13,241 nucleotides of DNA from a bacterium (GTDB taxonomy: Bacteria > Spirochaetota > Spirochaetia > Treponematales > Rectinemataceae): contig JAKALZ010000023.1 of assembly GCA_021813065.1 (NCBI GenBank), positions 1-13,241 on the forward strand. The letters are read 5' to 3'. The position numbers were made by a program, and so were the translations under genes. The notes beneath the pieces are model-generated. The model worked only from the letters and a program-made list of their open reading frames with translations, was not told the DNA's origin and made no database searches. Below, piece after piece: positions 6,797 to 13,097 of this stretch. The number at the start of each line of letters is the position of its first letter. Position 1 is the first letter of the stretch.

Positions 6797-7711
6797 TCAA
6801 TCCTTGCCCTCGCAGCAGGCATTGTCGGGCAGCTCGATGTCGTGCCGCACGCGCACGACCTTTCCGCCGTAGAGCTCCTCAGGCGCGTGGTCAGCCTGCT
6901 CGAGGGCATGGCGGTGCACCGAGTGCGGGTGCTCCACGTCCTGCCCGACACAGAGCACTGTATCCGCGAGCGCGGAAACAAAGTCGGAGTCGTGAGTCGC
7001 GACAAGCACCGTAGTATTTCCTTTAACCCTGGCGAGCACATCGTAGAACTTTTTCTCGCTCGCGGCGTCCATATTCGCCGTCGGTTCGTCGAGCACAAGA
7101 AGCTTTGGGTGCCCCACGAGGGCGCGCGCCACGAGAACCCTCCTCCGCTGGCCGCCAGAGAGCGCAGAAAATCGTCGTTCGCGAAGATCGTTCACCTCGG
7201 CTTGCTCAAGTGCCCAGTCGATTTCCTCCTGTTTCTGCCCCCGCAGCACGCGTGCGAGGCCAGAGAGCCTTCCCATGCCAACTACTTCCTTCACCGCGAT
7301 AGGAAACGCTGGGTCGAAACCCGCGTGCTGCGGCACATAGCCGATCGATTCAGTCTGCTTTTTCGGAGGCGCGCCGAACACGAGCACTTCGCCGCTCGCC
7401 GGTTCCAGAATTCCTACGATGAGCTTGAGGAGGGTGCTCTTGCCCGCGCCGTTCTTGCCTGTCAGCGCGACAAACTCGCCATGGTGAACGTGGAATGAGA
7501 CATGGTCGAACACCTGCGCTTCGCGGTATCGAAACGCTAGGTCTTTGCACCAGATCGCGACATGCTCAGGAGAGTGAGGAAGATGCTGTTCTTCTGAATG
7601 AGCCCGCACCGCCGCCGTTGTTGTCCTTACTGCCGTTGTAGTCCCTACCGCGGCTGCTGGCCGTGAAGTGCTTGCTAACCGCGCCGCGCCCCCCCGTGTG
7701 ATATCGCTCAT
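6797..7711 (-). CDS. znuC: Zinc ABC transporter ATPase ZnuC, with unusual N- and C-terminal extensions
   Basis: This 304-residue ABC ATPase has Walker A GKNGAGKST (85-93), a Q-loop at VPQH, signature LSGGQ (184-188), Walker B LLVLDEP (204-210) and H-loop His240. It would power zinc import through ZnuB. The nucleotide-binding domain begins near residue 51. The first ~50 residues are an Ala/Thr-rich extension containing GTTTA and RTTTA repeats. The C-terminal ~45 residues are rich in possible metal ligands (His261, 263, 266, 268, 275, 290; Cys299, Cys300). The start at 7711 is supported by GGGAG about 9 nt upstream within znuA and by 1-nt spacing from the znuA stop. An internal GTG after the repeats lacks a well-placed ribosome binding site. 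Manganese or iron is an alternative substrate; the ZnuA ligands and linked Zur favour zinc. Confidence 0.92.
   Translation of the reverse strand: MSDITRGGAARLASTSRPAAAVGTTTAVRTTTAAVRAHSEEQHLPHSPEHVAIWCKDLAFRYREAQVFDHVSFHVHHGEFVALTGKNGAGKSTLLKLIVGILEPASGEVLVFGAPPKKQTESIGYVPQHAGFDPAFPIAVKEVVGMGRLSGLARVLRGQKQEEIDWALEQAEVNDLRERRFSALSGGQRRRVLVARALVGHPKLLVLDEPTANMDAASEKKFYDVLARVKGNTTVLVATHDSDFVSALADTVLCVGQDVEHPHSVHRHALEQADHAPEELYGGKVVRVRHDIELPDNACCEGKD
7614..7649 (-). repeat. Imperfect 18-bp tandem duplication in the 5' part of znuC
   Basis: Units 7614-7631 and 7632-7649 agree at 15 of 18 bases. They encode the two hexapeptides VGTTTA and VRTTTA in the N-terminal extension of ZnuC, upstream of the conserved ATPase fold. 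The array keeps frame. Confidence 0.75.
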
Positions 7712-7712
7712 T

Positions 7713-8648
7713 TTACTTCGCTCCCGGCAGCGCCTTCAGCAGTGCGTGCCCCATTCGCGAGAGATTCGCGAGCCAGTCTTCCGCGAGCGGATCGATGGGG
7801 ACAACCGCGGCGCCAATCGCGCTCGCGACCGCCTTAGCGGCGCTCTCTGAGAACTGAATCTGCGTAAAGATCACCCTCGCCTTGTCTTTTTTCGCGAGCT
7901 CGATGAGGGCCATCAATTCTTTCTGTGTGGGTTCTTTGCCGCCAAGTTCGACAGCGACTTGGGTGATTTTAAACATATCGAAGAAGTACCCGAAGGCCGG
8001 GTGATACACGAACACGTTCTCTCCCGAGAGCGGCGCGAGCTCAACCTTGAGCTTGGCGTAGCTTGCCTCAATTTCCTTCATGTAGGAGCTGTAGTTCGAG
8101 CGATACAGCGCCGCGCCGGCGGGATCGCGCGCGATGAGTTCGTCGCGGATGGCCATAATCTCGGCCTTCGCCTGATCATATCCGAGCCAGCTGTGCTGAT
8201 CGCGGTTGGTGAGCGCGGGATCGACAGGGCCGCCCGACGGGCTTGCGTCAGTTTCCTGCTCGCCTGGCTTCAGCGTGCGAAACTTCACCTTTTTCGTCAC
8301 ATCGACAATAGCAAGCTTCGGATACATCGAGCGCACCTTCGGCAAGAGGGGATACTCGAAGTCGATTCCGATCGTAAACCACAACTGCGCCGACCCAAGC
8401 CCCACAAGTTGTCTCGGCGAGGGTTCGAAGGAGTGCGGGCTCGATCCTGGCGGCATGATGAGCGTCACCGCCACCCTATCGCCCGCGATGCGCCGCACCC
8501 ACTCCCGCATGGGCGGGATGCTTACCGCCACGCTGAGTGTTGGCGATTTCGTTTGCGCAAAAATCCCTGTCGCCGTCATCAACATAAAAATCGCCATCAC
8601 CACAACAAAATAAAAACTTCGGCCGCGAAGCTTGAAATATTTCCTCAT
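7713..8648 (-). CDS. znuA: Periplasmic zinc-binding protein ZnuA (cluster A-I solute-binding protein)
   Basis: This 311-residue protein has an N-terminal signal peptide: basic MRKYFKLRGR, a hydrophobic core to about residue 30, and likely cleavage near IFAQ. It captures Zn(II) outside the inner membrane and hands it to ZnuB. Metal ligands expected from the family are visible: His72 (SPHSFEP), His152 (DQHSWLG), His216 (YHPAFGYF) and Asp286 (IDPLAED). A His at the third position, where manganese binders of the PsaA type usually have Glu, favours zinc. The loop before His152 has no histidines, unlike the His-rich loop of many ZnuA proteins, perhaps offset by the His-rich tail of ZnuC. ATG 8648 has GGGGAGG 7 nt upstream. 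It is the first gene of the znuACB-zur operon. Confidence 0.93.
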   Translation of the reverse strand: MRKYFKLRGRSFYFVVVMAIFMLMTATGIFAQTKSPTLSVAVSIPPMREWVRRIAGDRVAVTLIMPPGSSPHSFEPSPRQLVGLGSAQLWFTIGIDFEYPLLPKVRSMYPKLAIVDVTKKVKFRTLKPGEQETDASPSGGPVDPALTNRDQHSWLGYDQAKAEIMAIRDELIARDPAGAALYRSNYSSYMKEIEASYAKLKVELAPLSGENVFVYHPAFGYFFDMFKITQVAVELGGKEPTQKELMALIELAKKDKARVIFTQIQFSESAAKAVASAIGAAVVPIDPLAEDWLANLSRMGHALLKALPGAK

Positions 8649-8684
8649 GTATGATCCTCCCCTAGAACAACCAGCCCGCTTCTA

Positions 8685-8703
8685 TTTGCGAATCGTTCGC
8701 AAA
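8685..8703. promoter_or_regulatory. Candidate Zur operator upstream of znuA
   Basis: TTTGCGAATCGTTCGCAAA is a perfect inverted repeat with 8-bp arms and a 3-bp centre. It lies 37 nt before the znuA start and touches the -10 element of the proposed znuA promoter. Position, symmetry and an operon-encoded Fur-family regulator make it the likely repressor binding site. The site itself is seen; its use by Zur is inferred. Confidence 0.75.
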
Positions 8704-8731
8704 AGATACCGCTCGGCCATAAATAGTGCAA
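8703..8731 (-). promoter_or_regulatory. Candidate znuA operon promoter
   Basis: On the minus strand, TTGCAC (8726-8731) and TATCTT (8703-8708) are separated by exactly 17 bp. The matches to TTGACA and TATAAT are partial (3/6 and 4/6), but the spacing is ideal. Transcription would start inside the adjacent 19-bp palindrome, the expected geometry for a repressor site. Confidence 0.5.
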
Positions 8732-8777
8732 GTCATTCGCGATTCGCCGCGCGGCAGCGCGACGCCCCAATCTGTAG

Positions 8778-8783
8778 TATGAT
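8778..8783 (+). promoter_or_regulatory. Candidate -10 element for the ferritin-like gene
   Basis: TATGAT begins an AT-rich stretch (8778-8790), the only such stretch in this intergenic region, 26 nt before the ferritin-like start. No clear -35 is seen 16-18 bp upstream, so the promoter may need an activator or a different sigma factor. Confidence 0.35.
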
Positions 8784-8809
8784 ATATTAAAAGCACATAG
8801 GAGGCTTCC

Positions 8810-9304
8810 ATGGACGAACTGATCGAAGCGTTGAAAAACGCCATGAAGAGTGAAATCGACAGTGTCACTATCTATTCGGAGGCCGCGCTTCGCGGAGAAG
8901 CCGATGTTGCCCAATTCTTCGCACGCAGGGCTGAAGAAGAAAAACGCCACTACAATTGGCTTCTCAGTTACTATAAAGAGCTGATCGGAGGGCGAATTCC
9001 ATCGACGAACTTCGCGGCGGATATCCAGACCATTCCCCACCGCAGCCCCATATTCAGCCAGGAATTTCTGACGCGGGTCGCCTCGGATCGCCACGTTTCC
9101 GCCGCGGTCTCAAGCGCGGTACTCCTCGAGCTGAATGCTACCCAGCACTACCAGAAAATGGCCGATCTGGCGAAAGAACCCCATCTCAAGTCATTTTTCC
9201 ACTCGATGTCCGAGTGGGAGATGCGCCACTACGAAGAATTGTTGAAAATTCAGGAAGATTCGAGGCTCTTCTGGTTCGAAGAGCAAAACTTTGAACCGTT
9301 TTAA
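8810..9304 (+). CDS. Rubrerythrin-like ferritin-fold diiron protein without rubredoxin domain
   Basis: This 164-residue, mostly helical protein has the four-helix ferritin-like pattern: Glu15 in KSEIDS, Glu44-x-x-His47 in EEEKRHYNW, Glu107 in LLELNATQHY, and Glu137-x-x-His140 in EWEMRHYEEL. These are the expected ligands of a carboxylate-bridged diiron site. The C-terminal rubredoxin FeS4 domain of classical rubrerythrin is missing; no cysteine pair is present. Such proteins act in peroxide reduction or iron handling in anaerobes; the exact role here is inferred. ATG 8810 has AGGAGG at 5-nt spacing. The gene is divergent from znuA, sharing a 161-bp control region, so it could respond to zinc or metal stress. 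It is convergent with the LacI-type gene. Confidence 0.82.
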   Translation: MDELIEALKNAMKSEIDSVTIYSEAALRGEADVAQFFARRAEEEKRHYNWLLSYYKELIGGRIPSTNFAADIQTIPHRSPIFSQEFLTRVASDRHVSAAVSSAVLLELNATQHYQKMADLAKEPHLKSFFHSMSEWEMRHYEELLKIQEDSRLFWFEEQNFEPF

Positions 9305-9329
9305 CGGAGGGCGAGCCATATATGCCGAA

Positions 9330-9357
9330 AGCGCGCCGTTTGAATAATATGCGCGCT
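9330..9357. terminator. Weak candidate bidirectional hairpin between convergent genes
   Basis: AGCGCGC (9330-9336) and GCGCGCT (9351-9357) can pair around an AT-rich 14-nt loop in the 69-bp gap between the ferritin-like gene and the LacI-type gene. No T-run follows on either strand, so intrinsic termination is doubtful. Confidence 0.25.
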
Positions 9358-9383
9358 ATCTCAGCCTATAATCTCAGCCTATA
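9358..9383. repeat. 13-bp tandem repeat x2 across the LacI-type gene stop codon
   Basis: ATCTCAGCCTATA occurs twice head to tail (9358-9370 and 9371-9383), with no mismatch. The stop codon of the LacI-type gene (9374-9376) lies inside the second unit, so the end of the coding region and its stop have been copied into the 3' flank. The period equals that of the repeat at the zur stop, but the sequences are unrelated. Confidence 0.93.
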
Positions 9384-10375
9384 GTGCGCACCGATTCGCG
9401 TTCGACAATAATTGTAGAAAATTGCTCCACCTTATCCGTAGTGTGACCGCGCGAAATCCAGTCGCACACAAGATCGGCGCTCTTTTTGCCCATTTCAAAA
9501 ATGGGTTGCCGGACCGTGGTAAGCCCTGGCGTCGTAAACGAAGAGATGTCGATGTCGTCGAGACCGACAACGCTCACATCGGCGGGAACACGCACCCCTG
9601 ACTCATAAAGCGCCTTGATCGCTCCAATCGCGAGTTCATCGGTTGCCGCGAATACCGCGCTCAGCGGCTGCTTCCTCTTGATGAGCGTCAGCATTCCCGC
9701 TCGGCCTGCCTCGGGGTTGTACGAAGCCGCGCGGATTGTCAGCTCTGGATTGTAGGGTAGACCATGTGCCGCCAGTGCCTTCTTATACCCCTTTTCCCGC
9801 TGATAACCAAAGGTAAAATGCTCGCCCGTAATAAGACCGATATCACGGTGGCCCCTCTGAATGAGGTATTCCGTGGCGAGTTTCGCGGAAGCTTCTTCAT
9901 CGATGTGAACCGCGGGAAAACCGAACTCGGTCCGCTCGAAGGTGCAGAGCGTAACCGGCAAATTTATTTCTTTTATGTAGTGATAAATAGAAGGATTATC
10001 GAGTTCGTGCACAAAGATAATGCCATCGAGAGCCTCGCTCTTGAGGCGGCGCAGAAAGGCTTGCTCGCTCGATTCAGACCAGCGCAGGAAAAAGAACTGT
10101 GTCTTATAGCCATGCTGCTCCAAAAAAAACTCCATCGCGGCGAAGAGCTGGCGCTGGAACATGTTGAAGAGATAAGGAATCACGACACCTATGGTGAAAC
10201 TTCGCTGCAGCACCATAGAACGGGCGGCGTGGTTCGGCACATAGCCGCGCTCCTTGACGATATCGAGCACGCGTTGGCGCACTTCGGAGCGCACATACTC
10301 ACGCTCATTGAGGACACGCGACACTGTCGACGCGGAGACCCCCGCCAAGCGCGCGATATCCTTAATGCTTACCAT
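9374..10375 (-). CDS. LacI-family transcriptional regulator
   Basis: This 333-residue repressor has a classical LacI N-terminus: MVSIKDIARLAGVSASTVSRVLN helix-turn-helix plus hinge (about 1-58, with YVPNHAARSM). A periplasmic-binding-protein-like ligand domain runs to about 330 (IGVVIPYLFN, DGIIFVHELDNP, LITGEHFTFGYQREKGY, FAATDELAIGAIKAL, VSVVGLDDIDISSFTTPGLTTVRQP). Family members bind a small ligand, usually a sugar or nucleoside, and control nearby uptake or catabolic genes. The ligand cannot be read from sequence. ATG 10375 begins exactly at the family consensus, although only a poor ribosome binding site (GATGG) precedes it. The gene follows the dipeptidase gene on the same strand after 77 bp holding its own promoter and palindrome, suggesting autoregulation. 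Confidence 0.93.
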   Translation of the reverse strand: MVSIKDIARLAGVSASTVSRVLNEREYVRSEVRQRVLDIVKERGYVPNHAARSMVLQRSFTIGVVIPYLFNMFQRQLFAAMEFFLEQHGYKTQFFFLRWSESSEQAFLRRLKSEALDGIIFVHELDNPSIYHYIKEINLPVTLCTFERTEFGFPAVHIDEEASAKLATEYLIQRGHRDIGLITGEHFTFGYQREKGYKKALAAHGLPYNPELTIRAASYNPEAGRAGMLTLIKRKQPLSAVFAATDELAIGAIKALYESGVRVPADVSVVGLDDIDISSFTTPGLTTVRQPIFEMGKKSADLVCDWISRGHTTDKVEQFSTIIVERESVRTIG

Positions 10376-10394
10376 ATAGAGCCATCATAGCTTC

Positions 10395-10408
10395 TGAAAA
10401 GGTTTTCA
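10395..10408. promoter_or_regulatory. LacI-type operator palindrome upstream of the LacI-family gene
   Basis: TGAAAAGGTTTTCA is an inverted repeat with perfect 6-bp arms around a GG centre. It resembles the TGnAAnCGnTTnCA class of LacI/CcpA operators except that the centre is GG rather than CG. It lies 7 bp downstream of the proposed -10 element, over the likely transcription start, and 20 nt before the ATG. Autorepression is inferred. Confidence 0.6.
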
Positions 10409-10451
10409 TCTAGGTAGTATAGCACTTTATGCATACTTTTTGATCCTAGAT
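10408..10451. repeat. Nested inverted repeats in the dipeptidase/LacI-type gene gap
   Basis: The outer arms ATCTAGG (10408-10414) and CCTAGAT (10445-10451) pair perfectly, as do inner arms AGTAT (10416-10420) and ATACT (10433-10437). The structure starts two bases beyond the dipeptidase stop and overlaps the LacI-type promoter. It could be a terminator-like hairpin or a further regulator site; there is no clear T-run after it. Confidence 0.35.
10416..10424 (-). promoter_or_regulatory. Extended -10 promoter of the LacI-type gene
   Basis: On the minus strand the motif is TGCTATACT, an extended -10 (TGn plus TATACT, 5/6 to TATAAT). No good -35 is present, which extended -10 promoters tolerate. 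It places transcription start over the adjacent palindrome. Confidence 0.5.
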
Positions 10452-10452
10452 A

Positions 10453-11508
10453 TTACCGCCACGTGCGCGCGAGCACTCGGAGCCAGTTCTTCCTGGCGAT
10501 CATCTCGAGCTCTTCGCCGTTGAAGCCACGAGCGCGAAGCGCGTCCATAAGCTTGGGCAAGCCGCTCACATCTCCCAATTCCTTTGAAATCGTCGCCCCA
10601 TCAAAATCAGACCCAAGCGCGATATGCTCCACGCCGATACGCTCCGCGATGTACGCGACATGATCGGCCATGACGCTGAGCTGGGTATCTGTATTTTTCT
10701 GTCCGTCGCGGCGCAGGAATTGAATCGCGTAATTGAGACCGATTACTCCATCGGAAGCTCCTATGGCATCGATCTGGCGGTCAGTAAGGTTGCGGGGCGT
10801 GGGACAGAGTGAATGCACATTGGAATGTGTCGCTACAATAGGTTTTTCGGATAGGCGCTCGACATCCCAAAAACCCTTTTCGTTCAAATGTGAGACATCG
10901 ACCATAATCCCGAGACGATTGCAGGAGCGCACGAGCTCCTTCCCAGCATCAGTGAGTCCTGGCCCAGAATCCGGAGACCCCGGAAAATCAAAAGGCACGC
11001 CGAATCCGAACGCGTCGGGCCTGCTCCAGACGAGCCCAATCGACCGCACGCCCGCGCCGTAGAGCGTCTCAAGATTTTTTAGAGAAGGTTCCACCGACTC
11101 CGCGCCTTCCAAGTGGAGCACTATCGCGAACCGCCCGGCGGAATACGCGCGCTCGATCTCGGAAACCGTAGTGGCAATCGCGACAGAACCGTCGGATCGC
11201 GTGGCCAATTCCTTGAGCATCGCGATTCGCCTATTGGTCACGCTGAGCGCGAAATCGAACTGAAGCGGCTGCATTCTCAATCGTCGCTTCGTCGCGTCAT
11301 CCTGCGATTCCGACGAGGCGGGAGGTTCGACAAAAATCGCGAAGAGACCACCACAAAGGCCGCCCTCTTCCGCGCGGGGAAGATCGATGTGACCTTCTGA
11401 GTTTCTATTGAAGAAAAGGCTGTAATCCGCCTCACCTTGAGCGTTTTCAAGACGCATCGAAAAATCATTGTGCCCATCAAATATTCGCAGAGTTTCGAGC
11501 GTGGCCAT
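10453..11508 (-). CDS. Membrane dipeptidase (renal dipeptidase) family M19 metallopeptidase
   Basis: This 351-residue binuclear zinc peptidase keeps all residues expected for M19: His13 and Asp15 (DGHNDF), bridging Glu134 (LHLEGAES), His207 (VDVSHLNEKG), His228 (ATHSNVHSLCPTPRNLTD) and Asp301 (LGSDFDG). Family enzymes hydrolyse dipeptides, often accepting a D-residue at the second position, and some open beta-lactams. No signal peptide is seen, so it probably works in the cytoplasm on imported peptides. The open frame extends to 11931, but ATG 11508 is chosen because AAGGA lies 6 nt upstream and family homology starts at FDGHND. The longer version would run into the divergent neighbour. The gene is divergent from the serine peptidase gene across a palindrome-rich 151-bp region. 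Confidence 0.9.
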   Translation of the reverse strand: MATLETLRIFDGHNDFSMRLENAQGEADYSLFFNRNSEGHIDLPRAEEGGLCGGLFAIFVEPPASSESQDDATKRRLRMQPLQFDFALSVTNRRIAMLKELATRSDGSVAIATTVSEIERAYSAGRFAIVLHLEGAESVEPSLKNLETLYGAGVRSIGLVWSRPDAFGFGVPFDFPGSPDSGPGLTDAGKELVRSCNRLGIMVDVSHLNEKGFWDVERLSEKPIVATHSNVHSLCPTPRNLTDRQIDAIGASDGVIGLNYAIQFLRRDGQKNTDTQLSVMADHVAYIAERIGVEHIALGSDFDGATISKELGDVSGLPKLMDALRARGFNGEELEMIARKNWLRVLARTWR

Positions 11509-11537
11509 GCCTATTCCTTTATCATGCTGGAATAATC

Positions 11538-11554
11538 TCGCGCGCAACGCGCGA
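11538..11554. promoter_or_regulatory. Perfect 7-3-7 inverted repeat in the divergent peptidase control region
   Basis: TCGCGCGCAACGCGCGA has perfect 7-bp arms around CAA. It is 30 nt upstream of the dipeptidase start and would lie in its leader or at its promoter. It could be a regulator site or an RNA hairpin near the ribosome binding site. No regulator is assigned. Confidence 0.45.
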
Positions 11555-11560
11555 TGGGAG

Positions 11561-11575
11561 GCTAATATAATTAGC
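11561..11575. promoter_or_regulatory. Perfect 6-3-6 inverted repeat in the divergent peptidase control region
   Basis: GCTAATATAATTAGC has perfect 6-bp arms around ATA and sits 7 bp from the preceding GC-rich palindrome. Its AT-rich centre could overlap a promoter element for the dipeptidase gene, but no clear -35/-10 pair is recognised there. Confidence 0.45.
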
Positions 11576-11622
11576 GTTTTTATTGTATGACATGACGCTG
11601 TAAAATGCGAGTGGCACAGCAG

Positions 11623-11628
11623 TATAAT
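11623..11628 (+). promoter_or_regulatory. -10 element (TATAAT) for the serine peptidase gene
   Basis: This is a perfect TATAAT. No good -35 hexamer lies 16-18 bp upstream. Transcription would start near 11635, leaving a leader of about 25 nt before ATG 11660. This argues against the earlier ATG at 11627, which overlaps the hexamer. Confidence 0.5.
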
Positions 11629-11640
11629 GGAACATTCCAT
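11627..11640. promoter_or_regulatory. Perfect 6-2-6 palindrome overlapping the serine peptidase transcription start
   Basis: ATGGAACATTCCAT has perfect 6-bp arms around CA. It overlaps the end of the TATAAT element and the predicted start site, the usual place for a repressor operator. It does not match the palindrome in front of the LacI-type gene, so a different regulator may be involved. Confidence 0.5.
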
Positions 11641-11659
11641 AGAGAGAGGGCAAAACAGC

Positions 11660-13069
11660 ATGGAATCAGCGGCGATACCTACAGCAATAGCGTTTATTGA
11701 GAAGTATATCCCCGAGGCGATGCGCGATGCAAAGACGCCAGGATGCAGCCTCGCGCTTGTGCGCGGCGGTGAGATCGTATACGAAAGCGGATTTGGCTGG
11801 CGCGACCTCGAACGAAGTCTTCCCGCCACACCAGATACTCTCTGCGGCATCGGTTCGTGCAGCAAAGCTGTCGCGGCGACCGCGATCCTTCTCCTCGAGG
11901 AACAGCACGCGCTCAGTCTCGACGATCCCATCGATCGCTACGTGCCATTCAAGCTCCGCTCCCCGCGAGGACCCATCACGATTCACCATTTTTTAACGCA
12001 CTCCTCGGGGTTGCCGGCACTCTCGACCTCGGAGATCCTCATCCAGAAGGGTCTAGGTGTCGATCGCGGATTTCCGCTGGCAAGCTCTGAGGACTTTTAC
12101 CGTTGGGTGAACGGCGCGCAGGGCGAGATGACCGCTGAGCTGGGCGAACGGTTCTTTTACTGCAATGAGGGCTACAGAATGCTCGGACACATTGTGCAGA
12201 CTGTCGCCGGAATGCCATTCCACGACGTTGTCGCGGAACGCATTTTGAAGCCGCTCGGGATGCGGCGATCGAGCTATGTCCGCTCGGTCTTCGAGCAGGA
12301 CCCAGATCACATGCAGCCGTACCTGACGAAACCTGATGGCGCGATCGCCGCCGCGCCCTTCCCCTACCCTGATGTCGCTTCTGCCACCGACTTCTCATTC
12401 ATGCTTGCCGCAGGCGGACTCGTCTCTTCGGTCCATGAAATGACGAGTTTTCTCGCATCCAATTTCGCCGCGAGCCCGACTCGGCTTCTATCCGCGACGT
12501 CGCTCGCCCGCATGCAGCATTCGTACCTCACAAAGTCGATGTCGCCGTACGGCCCAACCGGATATGGCTACGGCTGGACATTTACCGAGAATTTCCTCGG
12601 CGTGCCGATGGTGGCCCACGGCGGATCCATCGATGTAGCGACCGCCTACACAGCATTTCTCCCCCATGAAGAGCTTGGCGCGATCATTGTGGCGAACGCG
12701 TCCGGCATGCCCCACTCGACGATTGTCGAGGGCGTCTTCGCGGCGTTCCTAGGACACGAGCCATTCGACGCGATCCCTTCCCTCGTGAGCACGCGACGGA
12801 TGAGCTCATACTCGGGGAACTATGAGACATACCGCGGCGCGAACCGCGCGCGCGTATTCTCGAAAGCGGGCATGCTCTATCTCGAGCAGAAGGACGATTT
12901 TCAGGAAATGGTCGTACCGCTCATCCCCGAGGATGCCGCGATGGCGAACCATCGCTTTTACATTCTCACGGATGGGGTGCGGCAACCCGCGGTGTTCGAA
13001 CCGACTCCCGACGGATTCGACCTCTATGTAGAGCGAAATCGATATCATAAGGTGAAATGCGCCGGCTGA
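11660..13069 (+). CDS. Serine hydrolase of the class C beta-lactamase fold (family S12), probable D-amino-acid peptidase
   Basis: This 469-residue protein has the catalytic triad motifs of the penicillin-binding/AmpC fold: SxxK as SCSK (Ser66, Lys69; context GIGSCSKAV), YxN as YCN (Tyr167-Asn169; context FFYCNEGYRMLGHI), and HGG (320-322; context VAHGGSID). Residues about 10-375 form the hydrolase domain. The last ~85 (from SSYSGNYETYRG) look like the beta-barrel/lipocalin-like domain seen in Pab87-type D-peptidases. No signal peptide is visible, suggesting intracellular action, which argues against a periplasmic beta-lactamase. Likely substrates are short peptides with D-residues; this is inference from family and neighbours. 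ATG 11660 is chosen over 11627 because GAGAGGG precedes it at 9-nt spacing and the upstream ATG overlaps a TATAAT. It is divergent from the M19 dipeptidase and convergent with an oligopeptide transporter gene. An esterase is the main alternative. Confidence 0.85.
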   Translation: MESAAIPTAIAFIEKYIPEAMRDAKTPGCSLALVRGGEIVYESGFGWRDLERSLPATPDTLCGIGSCSKAVAATAILLLEEQHALSLDDPIDRYVPFKLRSPRGPITIHHFLTHSSGLPALSTSEILIQKGLGVDRGFPLASSEDFYRWVNGAQGEMTAELGERFFYCNEGYRMLGHIVQTVAGMPFHDVVAERILKPLGMRRSSYVRSVFEQDPDHMQPYLTKPDGAIAAAPFPYPDVASATDFSFMLAAGGLVSSVHEMTSFLASNFAASPTRLLSATSLARMQHSYLTKSMSPYGPTGYGYGWTFTENFLGVPMVAHGGSIDVATAYTAFLPHEELGAIIVANASGMPHSTIVEGVFAAFLGHEPFDAIPSLVSTRRMSSYSGNYETYRGANRARVFSKAGMLYLEQKDDFQEMVVPLIPEDAAMANHRFYILTDGVRQPAVFEPTPDGFDLYVERNRYHKVKCAG

Positions 13070-13097
13070 GCGCATGCAGCGGCGCGCTGTGGCCCGC

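Noticed and set aside
6766..7098. N-terminal extension of znuB to 7098
   Set aside because: The extra 111 residues overlap znuC codons in another frame, look like random Ser/Thr/Arg-rich translation, and a strong ribosome binding site precedes ATG 6765.
11660..13069. Classification of the serine hydrolase as a resistance beta-lactamase
   Set aside because: It lacks a signal peptide, has a C-terminal beta domain, and has SCSK/YCN/HGG motif variants and peptidase neighbours; a peptidase role fits better.
13077..13089. CAGCG-GCG-CGCTG inverted repeat between the serine peptidase and transporter genes
   Set aside because: The arms are only 5 bp, with a 3-nt loop and no T-run; too weak to call a terminator.
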